DNA of 64,000 bases, taken from positions 1,178,001-1,242,000 of the forward strand of contig QEYB01001046.1 in NCBI GenBank assembly GCA_017562135.1, given 5' to 3'. The position numbers and the translations under genes are program-made. Within the stretch, counting starts at the first letter, position 1. Each line of letters opens with the position of its first letter. Shown in pieces: positions 40,372-52,300 of the stretch. The notes beneath the pieces are model-generated. The model was given only the letters and a program-made list of their open reading frames with translations, was not told where the DNA came from and did not search any database. The DNA comes from Dipylidium caninum. Lineage: Eukaryota > Platyhelminthes > Cestoda > Cyclophyllidea > Dipylidiidae.

Positions 40372-43300
40372 GTAAGTGTCGTGTACTTGGCCTTATGGCA
40401 TGCGCTTTATTGCTCTATGCAGTTAGAATTTTTACCCTTATGTGGGCCACCGTTTCACTTTATAAATCCCTTTCGGTCCTCAGGACGCGAAAGAGGAACT
40501 TTTATGCCCCCCCCCCCTTTCCCCAACTCGCCTGTAGGGGAGGCGATGTTGATAGACTAGACTAGACTTCATCTAATTTTTTTCATTCATACATAATGAA
40601 AAGTAGCAGGAGAAGGATTGCTATGGACCAGAAGACCTGGTATCTAAGTAGCTGTCGAAAATTATTCCCCTCCTTCCTTCTGGCCATGATTTGTGCGCTG
40701 TTTGCTTGACTACAGATAGGGAAAGTTGAGTGTTTTGTTGAAGAAAGAGGGAGGAGAATAAGCCTCGGGGATGAGGAATCAGTCTCAAACACGGAGGCAT
40801 TTCTGCCGCCGGCTCAAATCCCTCCACCCTGTCGACTGTCTCTCGTGAGGACGGGGGGGGGCGGGGGATTTTTGGGTGCAGAATAAGTGGAACATTCGGT
40901 AGTCAAAAACCCACTCTGTGTCTCCATTGAAGTGATTATGTATTGACAGTATGGCCTTGAGACTGCTGTTATGATAGTGAAATCTTACCAAACAGTGGAA
41001 TGATAAATTTAATTGAGGAGAATAAAAAAATGCCTCGTCTTTGCACACACACACACACACAGATGGGAAGAGAGCAGGAGGGTGTGAGGTGGGGAGGAAG
41101 AGAAGGAGCTGGGGACGACTGAAGGGAACATAAAAGGCGGGAGAACTTTGTCGTAAACGCCGGCGGACCACACAGGAAACAACGTCTGGCAACCCATCGT
41201 TTCTGTTAATTCCACCCATTATTTCTACAATTCACGAAATGTGCGAGTTTGGGCTCTTCGCAGACGACGCTGGCAGCACTCAGCTCACCTCCCCGCTATT
41301 CAGCACGTGGCATTTACAACGCCTCTGGCCCACTCAGTTACATCAGTGCGAGGATACTAATTCCCCTAGTTTTCAATGCCTCATGTTAGTTAAAAATGCA
41401 CTTTTTTACCTACCACCATCGTTTTAACTCCAAGAAAAAATATATCCCGATAAGCTGAAGGCTTTTTTGGAAAGCGGGGAGCGACCGAGCTGTTAACCGC
41501 TGCCAGCGCATCATTTTGGGGTGGTGAGAGGAAGGCTATTTGCCCAAAATTACTCCCTACCTGAGGATGAATTTTCTTAGTCGTAGTGTGCGACAGCCGA
41601 GGCCACGACTGTCCAGTCACTTTGGCCATATCCGGCCGAGAGGAGGGCGAACGTGAACCACCGGACGCCAGACTGTCTCCACTTCTCAGTCGCGATGCCT
41701 ACGGCTAGCGGTAGTTAAGCACGAGTTAAGACCAGAACTTTTCCTCGTGTCCCCTGAATTTCGTCTTAATGTTTGACTTCGGAAAGAAGTCGGTGGGGTC
41801 GCGCCACTCCAATGCATACTGTCTCACCCTGTACACTGTATTCGCTGTGCCCGACGTGTTGCCGTCCGCGATCCTGCCAACTCACCTCTCAAATGTAGCT
41901 GGCGATTTCTTCGGAGCTGTGGAAATACGCGTCTTTCCAGGGTAGAGGAGGGTCGCTGAAGTCTTTCTCCCTTTAACACCGACCAACGATATTGCTTGAT
42001 TACCGCTGATCCGAACCAGTTGACCACTTCGGTGTGCGGCTGAGACTTCGGTCTTCCCTGCCGCATTAATCTCGTTCATGATGGCGAGACGGAAAGCGAA
42101 CCGCACTCTCGGTGACTGCACCCGCACATACACCTCTTCTGACGCCTAAAATCCTGTCTTAATCCGTCCATTCAGCAAGGAGGTCGCTGCGCGGCCTACC
42201 TAATCCGAGCCTGAGGCTGCAGGGTCTGGGGACAGGCGGTCTTCCCGGCCATGGAGAACACGTCCAACCTCCATGTGGCAGCGTTTGGGTCGGCGGCGGC
42301 GGGGGGGGGGGAACGAGGGTGGGAGCTTCGGGGCGAATAGTGGCCGTCGTGTCTCACAAAATATGCCGTCCCCAACCAGTGTACAGCCACATCGTTACTT
42401 GTAGCGGCGATGCTCGCCACCCACGCCCACCACCGGCCGCTCGCATCCAGCCTTGGCCTCCGCTGGTAGCCAGTTCTCGCAAAAATGTGGAGTCAACTTA
42501 AGCATTAAAACTAAAAATAAAGTGACGTTGTCTCCGAGTTGGGCGACCCCGTTGTTTGTCATCATTATGAAAGCAAATAACCGCACAAAATTCGCGGGAG
42601 CTTCGGTAATTAAAGTCACACAGCTAAGTGAAACACTTGCCCGAAAGTTAGGCAGGAGGCTTGCAATGCCCCGAGGAAGCCCGGCGACTTTGCTCAGGGG
42701 CGGAAGGGCGAAGGCAGTCGTCAAGGCTGTTCAACGGTTGACCTTCGCGCCATGCGGAACACCGGGAAAGAGGCGCAATCGGAGGTGACAGTTCTGCTGC
42801 CGGGAGGGAGCTCGAAATACCCATCCTTTAGTATGACCCATGCGGAAGTATTTTATCCTATGTGGACTTTGTTATGGCCAGCTCTTCCCATCCCTCACTG
42901 AACTATTCACTTGTCTCGCACACACACCCCGGTCGACATGACGGTGTGAAAATGGTCGGGATGTGCATCTCCACGCCAGTCGGCGACATGCAACTGGGAA
43001 TGTTCATGGGCAGGCGTCACGGCAATGTTCCCAACGTGACAATTATTTTGTCAGACAGCAGACAGCGGTTGGGACCACGTTTGGGGATGTGTGTGTGTTT
43101 GTGTGTGTTTTCAGCCCCCACTTAAATCAAAATGCCGACTTTTATTGTGGGATGCGCGAACGGAGCGACGTCTGCTCTCCGCCCAAATGTCACGTTGTTT
43201 GGGGCATCGAGGCTGCTCACTGAAGTCTTCTGGCAATGAAAGAATCACATCTACGCTCGTAGTTGGCATTGTTGCACGGGAGGGGGGCACCAAGCGGAGG

Positions 43301-46300
43301 ACGGGGATGAAGCGGTGCGGTACGTGAGCCCAGCCCTCAAATCCCCAGACGATCCTCCTAAAACTGACGAAATCGCCTCTGTCGGTTGAGTCTATGCGAG
43401 TGGATAGTGTAACAATGCAAAATGCCCAAATGGTAATGGAAACGGTGCGGAACGACACCATTTTGTCCATCGGACGATGAACAAGGAGCGTCCGCCTGCG
43501 CACGAAAGATGGTTGGCCTGGTCTCTCACGTGAACAGGTCCACATTAAAGCCGCCCACCACTCCCCAAATGATCTCGTCCCCCACCCGGCCCTGCCCTGC
43601 TCCATCCCGACCCCTTAGAGAATGCGGACGCTTTTCATTGCTTAACTGTAATGAATTAAGTGACAATCTGGCATGGATAACAGTACACGTGGGGGAGAAC
43701 TGTGGCCTTGTTGCCTTGGTGCGATAAGAAAACAAAGCCTATTTTTGCTGTTCAGATTCCGCCTTACCAGAGGGTGGAAAAGTTAACTGGCGGAGGTATG
43801 TGGACACGAACGTAAGACATTTTGAATAAATTCTGCTGAGGGAGCTTAAGAAGGCAGTTAGTGTGTAGCGGGCGTCTCTCAAGCTACAGGAGATCCCTCT
43901 GGGTGGGCTGGTATTTACTGCCCAACCTGGCTAACCTTGCAGAACGTTTTTCAAATGACATTAAGCACTGCTGATGTTTTCAGACAGTAATTTTGTGCTG
44001 GGGAACGCACAAGTGAAGGAGTACCCAATAGTCTACTGTTCGGACGGTTTTGTCGAGTTGACGGGCTTCAGTCGCTCGCAGATCATGTCCCGCTCCTGCA
44101 GTTGCGCCTTCCTCTGGGGTCCCAACACCAGCGAGGCCGCCAAGGATAGCATTTGGTCCGCGCTGAAGGTGCACACCGAACTCAAAATCGAGGTCATCTT
44201 CCACAAAAAGAACGGTGCGTTTTTCGCCCTCTCCACGCCTCCTTGCCCATGTCTCTCCGAAAAATAGCCCGTTTTGCACTCTGCCTCCTGGCAGACTTTC
44301 TTGGCAAACGACCAACCTGTCGTAAAGCAACTTCCCACGGGTAGATGCGGAATAGGTACCGAAGGAAAGGTAGTGCTGTGTGGAGTAATTAACGCGAAAT
44401 GGAGGGGGTCGGGGTAAGGCGCACTGTCCATGAAGTGCGGGAAAACGACCAGAGAGGAGTGAAAACCGGGAGGAGAAATCGAAAGACTCCTAGAGTCGTC
44501 CCACAGAGACTATCAAACAGAGGTAAATTAGTTAAGTAGAGTGGCATTGAGCGCTCTTCAGATACTGATGGAATGGCCACCTACCGAGGGACCACCAAAA
44601 TTGGGGCATCTCTGGACAATCAGCGGCCATCATCGACGCGGAGGTCGCCACGGCAGCAGCCGCTGGATGCGCCCGCCTCCCCCGAGAGGAGAAGCGCTTG
44701 TTACGAGCACCAGATGATATAAAACGAGGTGGGTTGGGGGGGGGGGAAAGAAGTCGTGGGCGCGCTGTTGGAGGAGCCTCGTCCGCTCGGCGTACACAAC
44801 TGTGTGCGGGAAATTCACCCATCCGCAATGCTTTTCACTCTTGGAACGTGGTAACACAATAGTGAGACTCAGTAGCTCTGGACTACTCACCTTCGGGAGT
44901 GCAGGGCAGAGCGACCCCCTCTGGGACTCGGAGAGCGTAGTGGAAGATGTGAGGCGCAGTGGCAGCTGAGGACCTGTGGCGAGGCAGTAAAGTAAGTTTG
45001 GTAAAAAATGAGGAGAGTATGAAATAACTGCGAAACAGAAGTCATATTCTCCCAAGTAGCGTGGGCACTTTCGCCTTTCCTCAACGAACAAGTCGACCAT
45101 CTTAAAATGGGGTCCCGCGGAATTCTCGGCCTTTCATAAATGAGGCGACAAACGTGGGAAATGGCAGCCCCATCACTCCTATCTTTTTTTAGGCACACCT
45201 TTCAACTGCCTCCTCGATATCGTACCAATCAAGAATGAGAAGGGACAGGTCGTCTTGTTTCTGGTGTCACACAAGGATTTGACAACTCACAGGAAGACCA
45301 CAGGTAGGCGTCCTGACGTCGTCCTCCTTTTCACCTCACACACAAACTCGCTCAGGTGTGCCAACGATGCGTGACCACGTAGAACCACGGATCGTTGGCG
45401 TCAAGTCTGTGCCCAAGGGGAAACGCTCACTGCCTAAATAACAACCGATTAAAGGCCGCTTGTCTACTTCTGGTTGAAATTGTGGACGTTGGAGGGAGAG
45501 AAGTGCCAGTTGTTACCAACTCATCTTCCACCAGACGCCTCCGTCCACTTTTACTTATCGCCCAAGCGTCGTAAGGGGTGACTGATAAAACAACAGAACC
45601 TACGCCGAGATGCACTCGTCTGAGGTCCCTACAACTTACCCGGACGGGGTAGAGATTGTTGGCTACTCAGGTCCTCAGCGAAACTCCTCGCCCATTTATT
45701 CCTTCTCCATCACTGCATCACTCGGTAGCCGAGAGTAGATGCTCTTTTAGTCAAAGCAGTCCGGGAACCGTAAAGGCTGGCTATGCCTTCTTTGCAGATT
45801 TAACCAAGGCCCCGTAACTTTGGCTACTCATTAAGGCGATAATAGTGCTGGTGGATAAGACAGTGGCTACGTTACTAAAAAAAAGAAGGCAGACACGAGG
45901 TTTGAGATCGTCTTGGAATAGTGTCTGAGAGACGCCCACTTTTGCTGTGTTGAAAGATTTTGAATCAGTAGGATCGGGGAAGAGAAAAACAACTGATTTG
46001 CCAGGCATTGCTGCATACGAGGGGAGCATATTTCGCAGCAAGCGTCTAAGGGGAGAGCAGAAGGAACTGCAGTGGAAGTTCTCTCCCGCCTACCACAGCT
46101 ATCCAACTGACCTTCGTACTCGTCTCTCTCCTCTGAGACTCTCCATCCCCTTTCCACGCCTGCTCAACCACCTTGTACTGGATTTAGCGTAGGCCTCTCC
46201 TGTATGCGTTATCAAATTTGTTCCTCCTCAACATCGCCGCATAAATTATGCAGCGCGCCTCGCGACATGAGCCGGTGTTTGCATGCTCGGCAGGGGATAG

Positions 46301-49300
46301 TGAAGAGCGCAGTCAAGGTGAGGAGGAGCAGGAGGAGGAGGAGGAGGAGAAGGCAAAGCAAAAGAAAGGCATAACGAAGGTGACCGGTCTGCTCAGAGGC
46401 CAATAAACTTCCGACTCTTTGCGCACTTTCTCCTCCATCGCCGCTAAGGCTTCCTCTTATGCAAACCAAATTAAGTGGAGGGCTGTAATTCCGGTCCCGG
46501 TTGAGGATCGCGTCCTGCCGGTTAATTATCTCGGTAATGTCCAATGCTGCCTTGCGTATTCTCATACTAATCTAACTCGGCAGGCATTACAACCAGTCTC
46601 CTCTCCTGTGGCCTGGCTTCAACTCTCGCACCAGCAGCCTTGGTCGCTAAGCGGCATTCGGCCTTGGTGCTCGCTTCAGAAAACCAAATCCCCCAAGGGG
46701 CTGTTCCCGTCCGTCGCAATGCTGCCGTTCATCCTGCGGCTGCCCCTCCCGTGGTCCCCGCTGCTGCCTCAGATGCGACTCTGTTAAACCGTCGGGCATC
46801 CGCACCTCACTCGAGGCAGGACCCCACGATGCGTGTGCGATTTGGCTCCGGCTCCTATGCGCGGCCGGAGTCAGCGCCGCAATGGCCGAAGAAGGGGGCC
46901 GCCGCCTCCACCTCGGCCCCGCTATTGTCACAACCACTATTGGAAAAGCACTCACCGCAACCGCCTTCCTCGTCAGCGACAACAACGCTTGCGATCCCAA
47001 TGCCACCTCCTGTAAATCACCTCCTCACCGACACGGAGAGTATTTCGGGTTCATCTCGAGCCTCTTCGAGGAGACTAGAGGAGCGGGTCTCCTCTTCCTC
47101 ATCATCCTCTTCCTCTTCGTCCACTTCTGCTGACGCCACCTCGTCGTCCACCTTCAAGTACCAGCGACGCCGAAGTCGAGCTGTTCTCTACCACCTCTCA
47201 GGCCGCTTCGACAAGAAAAGCAAACACCACAAACTCAATTTTAAACGCGTGGCAAGTCGGCCCCTTGGCCAATTATCATGAATTCGCTGCTCTTTCTCTC
47301 CCCCTCTATTTGCGACTGCGTACCACAAAGGAGGTTGCGTTAACGCAAAGGGGAAGGCGTTTTGATGAATTTATGACTTAAACTGTAAATACTCGGTGTT
47401 GTTGCACTTTAAACCAAAGGAGATGTTGAAGCGGACGAAGTGTAGAAGCCTCCATATCCACCCAACCCAGTCTTGGCAACGCAGAACCGCGTGCTGTTGC
47501 TGCGGCTTATTTCCTGCGCGTATCTGCACATCCCCAGTGATCGCGCCACAAAATCACCCTGTTTCACCTTGTCACTTAAATCACTGTTGACATGTGATGG
47601 CAAACCATTCAACAATGCTGTCACCGACATGATGAAGTATGATGCTTCCCCTGTTTCGTGTAACTTGCGCCACCTTTTGCAGTTTTTCTGTGTGGACAGC
47701 ACATTTTCCGACGTTACAGGCCACGTTGCGTCCCTCAGGGGAGGATGGGCACGCGTCGGGGGGAGGTGGTTTCCGCTAGACTCTATAAATAGAATTCCCT
47801 CATTATTATTGTAACAATCTTGCCGCATCGACGGCGACCAGCGCCGCTCCGAAGGCTGACCCCGTCCGCCTCGGTCGCGCTCCCACTCACCGCAGCGACT
47901 CGAGGTGTGAATTGGCGAGGCGACCTGCCCAAATGGAGGCAATTTCACTCTCAGCTCACGCTTTATTGCATAACTCAGTCTAAAGCAGGTGATATTTTGC
48001 GTTTCCTAGCTAAGCTTAAGCATTCAAAGTCAATGCCGTGGCCACCCAGTCTTGCGACGCCACCAGGGTGAGCGGAGGCTTGAATCTACTGCCTCTGGTG
48101 GCACTCAGGTTAAAATTATCCCCCGCTGCAGGCTACAATAGAGCGGCCTTCTCTGATGTATCAAGCGCTCTCGGGATTACCCTCAGCACATTTTGACCCA
48201 GTTACACAACTTACCATGCGGAAACTGTACCAACTTCCGCTGTGTTCTGGGACAATATCATTTGACCGTCCCGTCCCGCCCCCTGCCGACCCAGGCCACC
48301 CCCTCCCCTTCCCTCCTCTCCCCAACCCGTCCGTACGTATGGAAATTGCCCCGAGCCATGGGCTTGTGAAAAAGGCTAATTAAGATGCGTTTTTCCGGCT
48401 TATAAGAAGTTACATCGTTTCTTGCTTAATATGCCCTCGTGGGGCGAGTTTAAAAGCATTGGTGCCGCAGGAAATACTCCCCCCTGACCACCTTCGACCA
48501 ACGAAGACTTGCAACGCTGACGTTGGGATGCTACGAGGATGCCGGTGCGAGGTAATAGAACTCGCTTCGTCTGTGTAACGTCTCAAGCACCAAACATACA
48601 CTCGACTTCGTTGCCCCAGTGCACCGTGTCAGGTTACTTGTTAAAGTTACTGCTCCTCTGCAGGAGGAAAACATTTGCCTCGTGGACTGTCGCAAAGAGA
48701 CCACGTTAAGTGGACAATTTAAATCACAGAGGCAAAAGTTTAGGTGAAAGAGCGAATCTCTTAGTCCGCTTGAGAATTGCAATTATCACTACATGCGGCT
48801 TCCTCTCTTGCAATAAGTAAATTCTCACTTTGTAAATAATGCAGGCCAGAAATCGTGGGGACTTCTTGGCGGATAAGCTGAAAATCCCGGTTGACGGCAC
48901 CCCCTGTTCCTCTCGCCCTAGAAACCTCTAACGGTCACCTTTCATTTCTAACTCTTAGCTTCCACACCTTTCCACAAAGGACAATATTCCTGAGTACAAA
49001 GTGCAGGATCTCAAAGCCTCCCGATTTATCCTTCTTCACTACAGCATTCTCAAGATAGTCTGGGACTGGTTGATTGTCCTCTGCACCTTCTACTTCGCCA
49101 TTATGGTGCCCTACAACGCGGCCTTTCAGAGGGATAACAACGGCCGCACTCTCCGCACCCTCGACATGATCATCGAGATGCTCTTCATTGTTGGCAAGTC
49201 TCTGGGCAAATTGCCAGCCCAACTGCCTATAAAAAGTGTCCCAGAAATAAATGTCGGAGGGGAACGCCATGTCCTGCAATGTCAAGTGAGCCTGCGCATG

Positions 49301-52300
49301 CCACGGGTGGGTGAGGAGGCTTTGTGCAGGGACAACATCATTAGGCGAGGTGGTTCTTTGAATAATTAATAAGATGGAGCAAAAGTTTACTGAGGACTTG
49401 AGTCCGACAAGTTGTCTGCATACGCATAGAACAATGGGACAAAAGTTGTGCGAGGATGGGCAAATAGGATGTCGGAGATGCTTCCAATTCTGTAAGCTGG
49501 CTTTAAAGACACTAAGGCTATGCTTTTACACGGCCTTGAGCATCAATCTCTTTGCCTCAGTGCCAAGAGACGGTGTGACGGATAACGGGAGGGGTTGGGT
49601 GCATCCAACCAAACAATCCGGTAAATCCTTGAGAGTATTGGCGTCGGGAATCAGATGCGCTGGGCAATTGGAGTGCTTGGCGTGCAACATGTTGGTGCAA
49701 CCTCTCCACCACCGACCGACAGAGAGGAGTAGACGAAGATTGGCAATCGCCCAAAGGCCAAAACACTGGTCCCCTTTCCCCATTAAGTCCGCAGTCCGCT
49801 TTGGGCTCTGCAAATCCGTCCGCTCATCCATGAGTGAGCCTTCAAGCGACGTTGCGGCGAGTCAAAGATTCCATTCAAGTGGCATCCGCCGTCTGCCTGG
49901 ACCGACTGATTTGGCCAATGCTCTGACATGTGTAGTTGTGTTGCGATTGCTTTCGCAAATATCCCATTCGTGCAGAGGAAAATTGCTTGATCTCCCCTCA
50001 CCGCCTAACGACCTACATCCTTTCCGCATTCTTCCCCTCCAAGGCAGCCTCATGCTGCCTACCTGCATTAAGCCCCACCTCGACGCCACCATCTGCAAGT
50101 GTACTGAGTCTGACAAAACTCCTCCCATCTACCGAAACAACGTAAGGGGATAAAGTGGTCCTTCAGAGACGCAGCGCGTTGAATTTATGCGCTGCGCTTC
50201 TCATACTCGGGCACTAGAGCGCGTAAGTGAGGCATGAGTGAAAGCGGCTGCAGACGTGGCCGGAGTGGGGAAGTGCCCCGAGCCGCTCAGACGACTTGGG
50301 TGATGGAGTGTTGCCCTAACAGCCAGCAACGCCTACCCATTAAGGAGAGATTCTCGCCTGGGCCGAGTAAGAGGAGGGGGCAAGCACTAACCACAGCCGC
50401 CTAGACCATCACCTCGGCCAACTTCGGTCATCATTACAGAAGTGGGCTCTAACCTAAGTCATTGTGATTTCAGACATACTCCTGAATTTCCGCACGACAT
50501 TTGTCAGTAAAAGTGGGCAAGTGGTGCACCACTCAAAAGCGATCGCCGTGAACTACATCCGTGGATGGTTCGTCCTCGACCTCATTGCGGCCGTGCCCTT
50601 CGATGTCATCTGGACCATCCAGAGTCCCGGATCTCCTGTGGTAATTTTGATAGGTCCTTCCAGGACTCTTTTCCTTCTCCAAAACCAATTTCACGCCGAA
50701 ATTGAAAATGGCATTAAGCCAAGTAAACGTGACTGGCATCGAATGTGTGAAGATGCAAACAATAAGAAAATGGCCCATTTGAATGCACATTCCAAATTAA
50801 TTGGCGAGAAACTTGAATAAGGAAGACTAAAGAAAACGAAATGTTCACGAAGGAACTAAAATCGGCGGGTATTTTAAGTAAAATAGAAGCTTTTGAATTA
50901 GGAGTCACGTAAACTTTCCTGCAGAAGAGGAGCGCGTTTTACGCAACTCGTCTGGACTGAGTTGTTGGGTGCTTCGGGGCCGCGTTACGACCAGGTTCCT
51001 CGGAGCACCCACTCAGCACCCGGCTGTCTTGAGCACCCTCGATTTCCTGTCGCATAACCTCAATCGCCCGACCGCAGCAGCCGGCCGAATCAACTCCCAA
51101 ACTTCACTGATTGCGTGGACTGTGCTGCGGCCGGAACGTCTGCCCTCAACGTGCAACAGTTTGTTCGCTGCGCGCGAGAAAGTTGATACAGAGGCGGTCA
51201 TAAGCAGGGCAGGAATTGCCAGCTTGTCAGATCCCTCTTTTTTCTCGTATTCTTGCCAAGGCGAATTGGATGCACCTGATGAAACTGGCACGACTGCTTC
51301 GACTGGCGCGTCTTTTTCAGAAAATCGAGCGCTACTCCCAGTACAATGCGGTCGTTCTCGGCATTCTGATGTGCATGTTTTTCCTCCTCGCTCACTGGTT
51401 TGCCTGTGGATGGTTTGGTCTTGGAAGTGGCGAGCTGATGAACCTGAGGACGCGCAATCATAGTGAGTGCCTCTTCCCGTCATTGCTCTAGTCTCTTGCA
51501 TTCATAGCCTCTAAAGTGGAAGCCTGAGGGCGTTGAAGTTCGTCACTCGTCCTCCGCGCCAGGATTGCGTGGGTTTCGTGTGAAACTCACTAATAATTGA
51601 CGCTGTGACGTACCGTAGACCACTCAGAGTAGGCAGAGGGTAAATGAGCGCCAATACTTCGTAAGTTGAATTGAAAATACGCCAGAATAAATCGGAGAGA
51701 TAAAATATTGAGATAAAGAGTGTTACCTTTGATTCGAAATAGGCCTTTCAAGCTGGAGATGCTATCGCTGCTTGGCATGACACCAGGGAGCAGGTTAAAA
51801 ACGCGGTGATGAGCCCGCAGCAGAAAGCCCGTGATGTAAAATAATTTAATCGGATTGACTTTCAATCTGGCAGGGAAGCCGGAGCTGTGTGTATGGCTCG
51901 GTGTGCCAGAGACGGATGTGGCTGCATTCCCCAGGGGGAAGGGATGAAGGTGAACACGCCAGGTAGTGGGGTGTCAGTCGAGGGAGACCATCGACTTCGA
52001 CACTTGCCAAATTGAAGGCTGTCAGTGGATCCACCAGCTCCCGTGCGCTGCGTCTGGCCTCGGGCGTAAGTTTCCTCGATGGGTGGGCGATGGGCGGCCT
52101 GTCATCGACCCTTCGCCTCCTCTCCAACCGACGGTTTCATCTTGCGGTGTGCAGAAAAACAGGGTCACTCGTATACAACGTCCTCCTAATGAAGCATGCT
52201 CCTAATTGCTGGGTAATCAGGTTGTTGAGGGCACTGTCCACCTTACTGGAGGCCATCTCCCACCTCCTGGGTCATCGAGGTCGCCTTACGAACGAATGGA

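Larger units (their letters stand above)
40372..43983 (+). other. ELK intron 1
   Basis: This 3.6 kb intron contains a C10 run (about 40506), an AC microsatellite (41043-41061), a G10 run (about 42301-42310), a GT-rich tract (about 43086-43110) and the antisense candidate exon 41886-42145. Confidence 0.7.

Noticed and set aside
42453..42788. 111-codon plus-strand ORF in ELK intron 1
   Set aside because: Basic random-like composition, no splice context and no motif.
44033..44431. Minus-strand ORF opposite the PAS exon
   Set aside because: It is the antisense shadow of ELK exon 2.
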